Shown here piece by piece: positions 26,497 to 34,145 of a stretch of DNA of 64,000 nt. A program made the translations under genes and the position numbers. Every line of letters starts with the position of its first letter. Positions within the stretch are counted from its first letter, which is position 1. The DNA is from an uncultured Paracoccaceae bacterium (GTDB lineage: Bacteria > Pseudomonadota > Alphaproteobacteria > Rhodobacterales > Rhodobacteraceae): positions 186,001-250,000 of the forward strand of contig CANMUM010000002.1 of NCBI GenBank assembly GCA_947501025.1, in the 5' to 3' direction. Below the pieces are notes generated by a model, which saw only the letters and a program-made list of their open reading frames with translations, ran no database searches and was not told the DNA's origin.

Positions 26497-26574
26497 GAGT
26501 AAAATTCCAAATTCGGCATTGCATTACTGGCTTATTGAATATTTCCATTTATAAGCATATTTTTCTATAAATAT

Positions 26575-27861
26575 CTAAATGACCGATTTCATTTTGGAAC
26601 CTGCGACATATGTCTCTTTGATTGAACGGTCATCACCCATAGTCTGCAACAAGAATAGCTCATCTTGCAAGTTTTCAACCCGTTCAGCACGCAATGCCAT
26701 TTCAGGCGTTGCGCCCATATCGAGAACGATAAAATCAGCCGATGAACCTATACGCAAATCACCAATATCAGCTTCAAGGCCAATGGCTTCGGCATTCCCT
26801 TTTGTGGAGGTATAAAAATTGAGAAGCGGGTTTAGCCGTTCACCCCGCAATTGTTGGATTTTATATGCCTCATCCATTGTGCGCATCATGGAATAGCTTG
26901 TGCCGCCGCCAATGTCAGTGGCAAGCCCCACACACGCGCCCTTGTTTTTCAATCCAAACCAATCGAATAACCCTGACCCCAAAAATAAATTCGATGTCGG
27001 GCAATGCACCGCTACAGATTGACTCTCAATCATTACCGCAATTTCACGATCATTCATATGAATACAATGCCCAAGAAGCGTCTTTGGGCCGAGCAATCCG
27101 TAATCTTCATAAACGCCCATATAATCGGCATGTTTTGAATAAAGAGACATGGTATAATCAATTTCTGCACGGTTTTCATCTATATGTGTTTGGATATAGC
27201 ATTGCGGATTTTCACGCGCCAATGCTTGCGCAGCCTCCATTTGCTCTGGCGTACTCGTTATCGCAAATCTTGGCGTAATCGCATAATATACGCGATCAAC
27301 ACCGTGCCATTTTTCAATAAGCATTTTGCTTTCTTCATAAGAGCGTTCTGATGTATCCAGTAAGGCTTCAGGCGCCCCACGATCCATCATAACCTTGCCA
27401 CCAATAACGCTCATGCCGCGTTGTTGCGCAGCTTCAAAATAAGCATTCACAGATTCAGGATGAGATGTGCAATAGGCGACCGATGTGGTTGTCCCGTGGC
27501 GCAGCAATGTATCCATCAATTCATTTGCGATCCGCTTGGCGTGTAGGGGATCCGAAAACTGACTTTCCACTGGGAAGGTATGATCATTTAGCCAGTCCAA
27601 AAGCTGCGCGGCATAGCTGCCGATCACTTGCATTTGCGGCATATGAAGATGCAAATCAATGAAACCAGCCATGATCAGATATGGGCGGTGATCAATGATC
27701 TCGCCTTTTTGAATGACTTCACTCCGATCGCCAATCGCAACGATTCTACCATTCTCAACAACCATTGCACCATCTTCAATATAGCGCAGGCAATCAATAT
27801 CATCCGCGCTCATGGGTGCGCGCTGAAAATCAAGAAATCGGGCAAGAATTGTATACATCAT
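26575..27861 (-). CDS. guaD: Guanine deaminase GuaD
   Basis: Zinc-dependent amidohydrolase (428 aa) converting guanine to xanthine. Metal ligands are in FIDLHLHMPQMQVIG (HxH, about 69-83), with the guanine deaminase-specific HMPQ; further ligands in QTHIDEN (about 219-225), LLGHCIHM (about 262-269) and ATDIGGGTSYSM (Asp, about 317-328). Length is typical. Two ATGs in tandem (27861, 27858). It supplies xanthine to the XdhAB encoded about 10 kb away and lies downstream of modABC on the same strand (64-base gap). Confidence 0.94.
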   Translation of the reverse strand: MMYTILARFLDFQRAPMSADDIDCLRYIEDGAMVVENGRIVAIGDRSEVIQKGEIIDHRPYLIMAGFIDLHLHMPQMQVIGSYAAQLLDWLNDHTFPVESQFSDPLHAKRIANELMDTLLRHGTTTSVAYCTSHPESVNAYFEAAQQRGMSVIGGKVMMDRGAPEALLDTSERSYEESKMLIEKWHGVDRVYYAITPRFAITSTPEQMEAAQALARENPQCYIQTHIDENRAEIDYTMSLYSKHADYMGVYEDYGLLGPKTLLGHCIHMNDREIAVMIESQSVAVHCPTSNLFLGSGLFDWFGLKNKGACVGLATDIGGGTSYSMMRTMDEAYKIQQLRGERLNPLLNFYTSTKGNAEAIGLEADIGDLRIGSSADFIVLDMGATPEMALRAERVENLQDELFLLQTMGDDRSIKETYVAGSKMKSVI

Positions 27862-27925
27862 ATCAAGATAGCATCATCACAAAAAACAACAAGTCACATA
27901 AAGGCAAAGCCATAATTAAGGTTGT

Positions 27926-28993
27926 TTATGCAAGAATTGCTACGGACTTGATTTGAGCAAATACCTTTTGTTTTTTTCTGAGCTTAAGTTTTTCAACGGA
28001 TCGAAGCGTAATGCGTGACAAAATCACGTCATCTCCGAAACGACATCGCACCATAGCAAAGCACCCTTCCTTATGAACGGCGATATCCTCCACGATCACA
28101 GGCAATATATTGAGAATACTGCTATCATCATGTGCAGTTAGGCTTAGGGATACATCTCTGGCACGGATGCGCAAACGAACGCGTTCACCATCTTGAAAGG
28201 AAACCCAAATCTGCCCACCAGCAAAATTCACGACACGCAAATCCCATTTGGGATCGGCTTCACCAAGAGCGCCCTCCAAAACGACACTGGCATCGTCCCC
28301 AAAAACATTCGGTAAATCAATGCGCGATAATACTTGCGAAACAGAACCATGCGCAATTGCATGACCATCTTCAAAAACGATCATATCATCTGCGAGACGT
28401 GCGATTTCGTCCATGCTATGTGTCACATAAATGATCGGCAATTTGGCAGTCACTTTGAGGCGTTCAAGATAAGGTAAGATTTCTGATTTGCGTTTTTGGT
28501 CAAGCGCTGAAAGTGGCTCATCCATCAAGAGAATTTTTGGCCGAACCATCATCGCACGAGCTATCGCAACACGTTGGCGCTCACCACCCGATAAATACCC
28601 AACATCGGCTTTAAGCAAATCGCGAATTCCCATCGCATCTACGATTTGGTCGAAAAAATATTGATCAACTGGCGAATGAGCGCGTTTGGCGGCATATTGC
28701 AAATTGCCCATAACATTAAGATGCGGAAAAAGGCTGGCTTCTTGAAATACATATCCAAGGGGGCGTTTATGAGGTGCATAAAATTCCGTATCATTTTGCC
28801 ACTCAACACCCATAACTTTGATCTGAGCGGTATTTGGGCGCGTTATGCCAGCAAACATACTAAGAAAACTTGTTTTGCCAGATCCAGATGGGCCGAAAAT
28901 CGCCGTAACCCCATGACCTTTGATGTTGAGGTCAACATGAAGATCGTGATTAATCCCTATATGACCGATCTTTACGTGAATATTTTCTACCAC
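27926..28993 (-). CDS. modC: Molybdate ABC transporter ATP-binding protein ModC
   Basis: ATPase of the molybdate importer (355 aa). Walker A GPSGSGKTS (about 35-43), signature LSGGERQRVAIARA (about 136-149), Walker B ILLMDEPLSALD. The C-terminal ~70 residues form a Mop/TOBE-like molybdate-binding domain (VRLRIRARDVSLSL). A GTG start at 28993 overlaps modB by 7 bases. In the modA-modB-modC run; molybdenum is needed by the xanthine dehydrogenase nearby. Confidence 0.94.
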   Translation of the reverse strand: MVENIHVKIGHIGINHDLHVDLNIKGHGVTAIFGPSGSGKTSFLSMFAGITRPNTAQIKVMGVEWQNDTEFYAPHKRPLGYVFQEASLFPHLNVMGNLQYAAKRAHSPVDQYFFDQIVDAMGIRDLLKADVGYLSGGERQRVAIARAMMVRPKILLMDEPLSALDQKRKSEILPYLERLKVTAKLPIIYVTHSMDEIARLADDMIVFEDGHAIAHGSVSQVLSRIDLPNVFGDDASVVLEGALGEADPKWDLRVVNFAGGQIWVSFQDGERVRLRIRARDVSLSLTAHDDSSILNILPVIVEDIAVHKEGCFAMVRCRFGDDVILSRITLRSVEKLKLRKKQKVFAQIKSVAILA

Positions 28994-29667
28994 GACATAC
29001 CCTCATTTTTACGGCCACGGAGCATATAAAGGGCTAGCAAAATGACAAATGCGAAGCCGAGCAAAATGAGCGACAATCTGTGGGCTTGTGCATAATTGAG
29101 AGCGTCCACATGATCATAAATCGCAACTGAAACGACTTTCGTTTTGCCGGGGATATTTCCTCCGATCATCAATACAACACCAAATTCACCAACCGTATGC
29201 GCAAAACCAAGAACAGCAGCGGTTAGGAAACCCGGGCGCGCCATAGGAAAAACAACCGACCAAAATCGATCCCATGGGCTGGCATGAAGCGTCGTTGCGG
29301 CATCAAAATGACGTTCATCTATCGAACCAACAGCGTTTTGAATAGGCTGAACGACAAAAGGTAAAGCATAAAACAGTGACGCAATGACAAGTCCCCAAAA
29401 GGTAAAAACGAGCGACCCAATTCCGAGGAACTCCAGCGCCTTCCCTGCGGGTCCATTTGGTCCAAGTAACACGAGCATATAAAAACCAATCACAGTTGGA
29501 GGGAGAACAAGTGGCATAGCAACAATTGCCGAAACAGGCGCGCGCATTTTTGAATCTGTTCGCGCAAGCCAATAGGCAATTGGCGTACCCAATATGAGCA
29601 ATAAAATCGTAACGGTACTGGCCAAACGGATTGTCACCCAAATGGCTTGCAGATCATCAGCGCTCAT
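28987..29667 (-). CDS. modB: Molybdate ABC transporter permease ModB
   Basis: Inner-membrane permease of 226 aa with about five transmembrane helices (for example TILLLILGTPIAYWLA, AIVAMPLVLPPTVIGFYML, LSLILLGFAFVILLALYML). The EAA-like cytoplasmic loop is DAATTLHASPWDRFWSVVFPMARPG (read in parts, about 140-165). Overlaps modA by 4 bases (ATGA). Confidence 0.95.
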   Translation of the reverse strand: MSADDLQAIWVTIRLASTVTILLLILGTPIAYWLARTDSKMRAPVSAIVAMPLVLPPTVIGFYMLVLLGPNGPAGKALEFLGIGSLVFTFWGLVIASLFYALPFVVQPIQNAVGSIDERHFDAATTLHASPWDRFWSVVFPMARPGFLTAAVLGFAHTVGEFGVVLMIGGNIPGKTKVVSVAIYDHVDALNYAQAHRLSLILLGFAFVILLALYMLRGRKNEGMSW

Positions 29668-30398
29668 TTTGGTACCTCATAGCCCAAATCTTTAAAATAT
29701 CCAGCATGACTTTGAGACAATAAAAAATCGGCAAAAATCTTAGCAAATTTGCTATCATTTAAAACGATCCCATCTTGCAAAATCGGTGCATGAAATTCGG
29801 CGGGGACAATCCATGATGGGCCTTGCGCCCCCTCCTCTGCGATGATTTGTGACAGCGCTACAAAGCCAAGCTCTGCATTGCCTGTTGCAACAAATTGATA
29901 GGCTTGCGAAATGTTCTCTCCCATAACAATTTTTCCATGCGCATTCTGAGTTAATCCAAGCTGTAAAAGCGCCTCACGAGCGGCTTTTCCATAGGGCGCG
30001 AGGTCAGGATTAGCCATTGCAAGAAAGGCATATTCACCGCTTTTCAGCAATTCGAGAGCATCAACATCGTTTCGCTTTGACCACAAAACTAACCGTCCCA
30101 CCGCATATGTGAACGGTTCATCTCCCAATCCCTGTTTAAACAGCGCGGCGGGTTTTTCTTGATCTGCGGACAAAAAAACATCATAAGGCGCACCATTCAC
30201 AATCTGCGCGTAAAGCTTACCAGATGAACCAAAAGATAGCACAGATTCGATGCCAGTTTCCGCTTCAAATTTCTCTAAAATGACACCTGCTGGCCCTGCA
30301 AAATTGGACGCCACGGCAACATGGATCGTTTCGGATTTTGCGCTTATACAAAACAAACTCAATAGCATTGCCGTGCAATATTTTCGTCTCAAATTCAT
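29664..30398 (-). CDS. modA: Molybdate-binding periplasmic protein ModA
   Basis: Substrate-binding protein of the molybdate transporter (244 aa). A signal peptide is present (LRRKYCTAMLLSLFCISAKS). The ligand region VAVASNFAGPAG and FGSSGKLYAQIVNGAPYDVFLSAD (read in parts) is typical of ModA. Divergent from the fdhD relic; I saw no ModE-type palindrome in the 119-base gap. Confidence 0.94.
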   Translation of the reverse strand: MNLRRKYCTAMLLSLFCISAKSETIHVAVASNFAGPAGVILEKFEAETGIESVLSFGSSGKLYAQIVNGAPYDVFLSADQEKPAALFKQGLGDEPFTYAVGRLVLWSKRNDVDALELLKSGEYAFLAMANPDLAPYGKAAREALLQLGLTQNAHGKIVMGENISQAYQFVATGNAELGFVALSQIIAEEGAQGPSWIVPAEFHAPILQDGIVLNDSKFAKIFADFLLSQSHAGYFKDLGYEVPK

Positions 30399-30436
30399 GT
30401 TTATAAAATAGGTTCAAGCGCAGCCATGTACAATAG

Positions 30437-30937
30437 CTAACTCATTTTCCACCTATCGGAAACAATATTGCAGCATTTGGTCGTACATTTTTTAGGATTG
30501 AAAGCCTTGAAATTGCTGTGCCAGAACTGGCGCGCGTAACCGCAATGCCCATTCAAACTTCTCTTCCTTTTGAAGCCGTAACAGCCTTATCAAATGCTCA
30601 AAATGCCCGCCAGAAATCAGGCGCCCTACATGGAGCGGGCCTTTATAAAAACAACGAGATGATTATCATTCGAGAGGATATCGGGCGACATAATGCGCTG
30701 GATAAGTCCATTGGCGCGGCGCTTCTTGAAGGCCTAGATTGTCGAGATCTTATTGCGGTCATTTCATCGCGTATCTCGCTTGATCTTGTGATCAAGGCTG
30801 TGCGTGCGGGCATCGGCACACTTATAGGGCGCGCATCACCGAGTGATCTTGCCGTTAAACACGCGGAAAAATGGGGCCTCCAACTGATCGCTCCCGTTTT
30901 CAAAGATGAGTATTTTATTTCAGGAGCCTCAAAATGA
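30437..30937 (+). pseudogene. fdhD: C-terminal remnant of formate dehydrogenase sulfurtransferase FdhD (FdsC)
   Basis: FdhD passes sulfur from IscS to the molybdenum cofactor of formate dehydrogenase and is normally about 270 aa. Only the C-terminal half is present: GALHGAGL, the hallmark IREDIGRHNALDKSIG, then SSRISLDLVIKAV and ASPSDLAVKHAEKWGL. The open frame runs from 30437 (after a TAG) with GRTFFRIESLE where the family has GRT-CGxCG-xESLE, so the sulfur-carrying CxxC motif is missing. The N-terminal half is absent because modA begins about 40 bases further left. A GTG at 30518 could start a 139-aa product. It keeps a 4-base ATGA overlap with fdsD. Confidence 0.75.
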
Positions 30938-31161
30938 GCGCCGATAAACCACGTTGTAAAATCATTCGCATGGCCAATCAAATCGCTCTTTTCTTCGCCT
31001 CCAAACCCGAAGACGAGGCGGTTTTGGGCATCGCAGATCATATCAATAAGCTCTGGGAGAAACGTATGCGAACGGAGTTCTTCATACTCATCGAAACCGA
31101 TGCCGATTTCCATCCACTTATCCGCAAAGCATCAGGCGATGTGAAGCGTCCGAATGATTGA
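30934..31161 (+). CDS. fdsD: Formate dehydrogenase delta subunit FdsD (orphan)
   Basis: Small 75-aa protein with the FdsD pattern: IRMANQIALFFASKP (about 11-25), then GIADHINKLWEKRMR (about 32-46). FdsD is an accessory or delta subunit of the NAD-dependent molybdenum formate dehydrogenase FdsGBA. No fdsG, fdsB or fdsA lies in this window, and the upstream fdhD is broken, so this is probably a relic or has been kept for another reason. The frame is intact and close to the usual length. Confidence 0.8.
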   Translation: MSADKPRCKIIRMANQIALFFASKPEDEAVLGIADHINKLWEKRMRTEFFILIETDADFHPLIRKASGDVKRPND

Positions 31162-31164
31162 ACA

Positions 31165-31827
31165 ATGACAATTGCTGATTACTGGGAATTTGAAGAAAAC
31201 GCCGATTCGCAGAGCACTGGCAAATTATATCCTGTTTTGCCAGATGGTTGTCGCGACATCATTTGTATTTCAGAGGCAAATAAGTCATCACGATGGTTTG
31301 TAAGTCCTTTATATGATAACACGCATTATCCTTCATCATTGCCAAGCGGAAGTATAATGAGAGGTTATAGGCTTCACGCATATAGCCGTATTAATAGCGA
31401 AGATCTATTTGTAAAACTATCCCAAGGACAAGACGAAAATCTAAGCCGTGAACGCTCAATCATTCAAGAAAGCACCTCTCGAAACAAAGCATTAGCATTA
31501 GCAGAAGCACTTTCGGTTATCGCTCATTGCCATCAACCAATCAGCAGATATGCCAAAACTTGCGGGCTAAGTCTGCGTAGTTTCCAGCGTTTACTAGGCA
31601 CACATACAGGAAAATCTGCAAATTACTGGCGTCAACTCGCACGTATACGAAATGCTGGCCGACGGGTATTTAATCATGACCGTCTATGTGATATTGCTCT
31701 TGAAGCTGGGTTTTCAGACCAAGCCCATATGACACGAGAATTTAAACGCTGGTTCAAATGCTCGCCTGCCCAATTTTCACTGAACCCAGAACTACAAAGT
31801 CAACTTTATCAACCTGCATTCGCCTAG
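31165..31827 (+). CDS. AraC-family transcriptional regulator
   Basis: A 220-aa regulator. The N-terminal ~115 residues (with YPVLPDGCRDIICI) resemble the DUF6597-like sensor part of short AraC proteins; the C-terminal ~100 hold two helix-turn-helix motifs: ISRYAKTCGLSLRSFQRLL (about 125-143) and DIALEAGFSDQAHMTREFKRW (about 174-194, read in parts), with the signature ending KCSPAQF. Targets are unknown; it may regulate the convergent VOC gene or the fds relic. It starts 3 bases after fdsD and its stop overlaps the VOC stop (shared CTAG). Confidence 0.88.
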   Translation: MTIADYWEFEENADSQSTGKLYPVLPDGCRDIICISEANKSSRWFVSPLYDNTHYPSSLPSGSIMRGYRLHAYSRINSEDLFVKLSQGQDENLSRERSIIQESTSRNKALALAEALSVIAHCHQPISRYAKTCGLSLRSFQRLLGTHTGKSANYWRQLARIRNAGRRVFNHDRLCDIALEAGFSDQAHMTREFKRWFKCSPAQFSLNPELQSQLYQPAFA

Positions 31828-32210
31828 CCACCGATTGGCGCGCATATCTCCACAAGATAACCATCAATATCATTTACATATGCAACACGCTGCCCCCATT
31901 CCATTGTTGTGGGCTTTGATATTTCAATTGCCCCTGCTTTTATCGCCTGATCAAAAGCGAGATCGACTTCATTTGTTTCAAAACCAATATTAAAAATAGG
32001 CGAAACCTTATCAGGCTTAGATGGGTTCTTTCCAAGACTTTTTAGTAATGCGCGTGATGCAAAAACAAGCTTAGTATCCCCTGTAACAAGCTCTCCATAA
32101 TCGCCCGCCTCATGAACAAAACCGATTTCAAAACCGAATGCCGCCTGATAAAATGCCAAGCTTAGTTGAACGTCATCTGCATATAATGTGGTGTATTTAA
32201 AATTCATCAT
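31824..32210 (-). CDS. VOC (glyoxalase/bleomycin-resistance fold) family protein
   Basis: A 128-aa single-domain VOC protein: FKYTTLYADDVQLSLAFYQAAFGFEIG (first beta-alpha unit, read in parts), IFNIGFETNEVDLAFDQAIKAGA and the closing DIDGYLVEICAP with a Glu likely binding metal. Family members bind or isomerise small molecules; the substrate cannot be inferred. It converges on the AraC gene with a 4-base overlap, and AraC-VOC neighbours are often functionally linked. Confidence 0.82.
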   Translation of the reverse strand: MMNFKYTTLYADDVQLSLAFYQAAFGFEIGFVHEAGDYGELVTGDTKLVFASRALLKSLGKNPSKPDKVSPIFNIGFETNEVDLAFDQAIKAGAIEISKPTTMEWGQRVAYVNDIDGYLVEICAPIGG

Positions 32211-32288
32211 CTATTCCCTTTAATTATTCAACACTTAAGTCAATAGACAGATTTATTTCTGTATGTCTTGAAGAATTACGCCAAATCT

Positions 32289-32309
32289 AAAACGCGCCCG
32301 AGGGCGCGC
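32289..32309 (-). terminator. Rho-independent terminator of gdh
   Basis: On the minus strand, GGCGCG/CGCGCC (32303-32308 with 32293-32298) with a 4-base loop is followed by four Ts. It begins 25 bases after the glutamate dehydrogenase stop. Confidence 0.75.
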
Positions 32310-32333
32310 CTGAAATTTGATGTTTTGATCTTT

Positions 32334-33752
32334 TTAAAGACCTTTGGTTTGATAGCTCGTGGCTATGCGCCCAACAGAAACGATAAACGCTGCTGTGCGC
32401 AAACTATCCACATCATCACGCGCATGGTAAACCTCGCGGATGGCCTGATAAGCCGTGCGCATCGTGTCATCAAGCCCCGAGCGCACAAGCTCCAACTCCC
32501 CCTCACCTTTCAGATAAAGATTGCGGAAATTATCGGATAATGTCCAATTCAAACCATTATCATTTGAAAGATTCTGAAGCTCTTCCACGAGCAAGTTCGC
32601 GCGCATTTCTTCCGCACGGCGCTGCATACGTCCAAAGCGAATATGGCTCAAATTTTTAACCCATTCAAAATATGAAACCGTCACACCGCCTGCATTTGCA
32701 TACATGTCAGGAATAATCACAACCCCCTTATCCCTAAGGATCTCATCAGCACCTGCCGTCACAGGGCCATTCGCAGCTTCGATGATTAAATTGGCTGAAA
32801 TACGGTCGGCATTTTTTAAATGAATAACGCCCTCCATCGCCGCAGGGATCAAAATATCACAATCCTTTTCAAGAACAGATGCACCATCTTCAACATAGGT
32901 TCCCTTGAATCCTTTTACACCGCCATTTTTAGCAATATACGCTTTCAACTCTTCAATGTTCAGACCGTCATCATCGATAATCGCCCCATCGCGCTCAAGC
33001 ACCGCCGTGATGATAGAGCCATCTTGTTCGGAAAGGAACTTCGCCGCGTGATAGCCCACATTGCCAAGCCCTTGCACAATAATGCGCTTCCCTTTTAATG
33101 TACCAACAAGCTTGGCCATTTCAATATCTTCAGGGTGACGGAAAAACTCTTGCAAAGCATATTGAACCCCGCGCCCAGTTGCCTCGGTACGTCCATGAAT
33201 ACCACCTGCAGAAACGGGCTTTCCTGTCACACATGCAGCGCCATTAATATCGGTTGTGTTCATGCGTTTATATTGATCGGCAATCCACGCCATTTCACGC
33301 TCACCTGTTCCCATATCTGGGGCTGGAACGTTTTGTGATGGATTGACCAAATCGCGCTTGATAAGCTCATATGCAAAGCGGCGCGTGATGCGCTCAAGCT
33401 CATCAGGCTCCCATGCATTTGGATCGATGCAAAGCCCACCCTTGGAGCCACCAAACGGCGTTTCCACCAATGCGCATTTATAAGACATTAGGCCCGCAAG
33501 CGCTTCGACCTCATCTTGATTCACATTAAGCGCGTAGCGGATACCACCTTTAACAGGCTCCATATGCTCAGAATGCACGGAGCGATAGCCTGTAAATGTG
33601 TGGATTTCACCGCGTAATTTTACGCCAAAACGTACTGTATATGTGGAATTACAAACGCGGATTTTTTCTTGCAAACCTGGTGATAAATCCATCAAGCTCA
33701 TAGCCTTTGTAACCATTAAGTTCACGGATTCACGGAATGATATTTCTTTCAT
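32334..33752 (-). CDS. Glu/Leu/Phe/Val dehydrogenase (probable glutamate dehydrogenase)
   Basis: NAD(P)-dependent amino-acid dehydrogenase of 472 aa, most like hexameric NAD-type glutamate dehydrogenase, linking glutamate to 2-oxoglutarate. The substrate-binding KGGIRY (about 68-73) and catalytic YKCALVETPFGGSKGG (about 90-105) are present, as is the Rossmann IIVQGLGNVGYHAAKF (about 219-234). It is monocistronic with its own terminator. Cofactor preference cannot be read with confidence. Confidence 0.9.
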   Translation of the reverse strand: MKEISFRESVNLMVTKAMSLMDLSPGLQEKIRVCNSTYTVRFGVKLRGEIHTFTGYRSVHSEHMEPVKGGIRYALNVNQDEVEALAGLMSYKCALVETPFGGSKGGLCIDPNAWEPDELERITRRFAYELIKRDLVNPSQNVPAPDMGTGEREMAWIADQYKRMNTTDINGAACVTGKPVSAGGIHGRTEATGRGVQYALQEFFRHPEDIEMAKLVGTLKGKRIIVQGLGNVGYHAAKFLSEQDGSIITAVLERDGAIIDDDGLNIEELKAYIAKNGGVKGFKGTYVEDGASVLEKDCDILIPAAMEGVIHLKNADRISANLIIEAANGPVTAGADEILRDKGVVIIPDMYANAGGVTVSYFEWVKNLSHIRFGRMQRRAEEMRANLLVEELQNLSNDNGLNWTLSDNFRNLYLKGEGELELVRSGLDDTMRTAYQAIREVYHARDDVDSLRTAAFIVSVGRIATSYQTKGL

Positions 33753-34145
33753 TTTTTGGGCCTTTTTTGATTTTTGAAATAAAACAATAGCATAAATGCC
33801 ATGTAATATTTATCTATCACAACAAGATAGTATGATCGAGATAATTCTTAAAAAACAATCAAAGGCCGAATATCGTTAAGTTAATATATTGAATTCAAGG
33901 ATAGCAAGTTCTCATGAATAACTACAAAAAACTTGCTTTTCATTTTTATTTGTCCCATAGGTAAAATTTTTGCACATTGTTCTCTTAGGGATATGGCATC
34001 CTACATCAAAATTTAGACATTCTTCTTGAAGAACTAGACTTATTTCTGGGAATAGCTTCATTATCTCGATAACTGTATTAAATACGGAAAAGACTCCCTA
34101 AAATATAATTTACTAGGGAGCCTTTTTTGGTTTCACTGTTTGAGT
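33753..34145. other. 393-bp intergenic region, mostly featureless
   Basis: AT-rich gap between the glutamate dehydrogenase start and the end of the Hint gene. Apart from the terminator at 34088-34122, I see no convincing open frame, tRNA or conserved RNA. It must contain the gdh promoter, but no clear -35/-10 pair was found. Confidence 0.5.
34088..34122 (-). terminator. Terminator downstream of the Hint-domain gene
   Basis: Long hairpin: GGCTCCCTA/TAGGGAGTC on the minus strand (9 bp including one G-U, 13-base AT-rich loop), followed by four Ts. The plus strand tail is TTTTTT, so it can work in both directions. It starts about 24 bases after the Hint gene stop. Confidence 0.7.

Noticed and set aside
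26303-26548. 81-codon open frame across the tRNA-Gly gene (minus strand)
   Set aside because: It is antisense to a clear tRNA and has no independent support.
28132-28434. 100-codon open frame antisense to modC
   Set aside because: Shadow of a clear ABC ATPase gene.
30399-30517. ModE operator or Moco riboswitch at modA
   Set aside because: No ModE-like palindrome and no extended leader structure were visible; the gap instead holds remnants of the fdhD frame.
34088-34122. A plus-strand small RNA ending at the T6 tail
   Set aside because: The hairpin could end a plus-strand transcript, but no promoter or conserved RNA was visible in 33753-34087; it is better explained as the Hint gene terminator.
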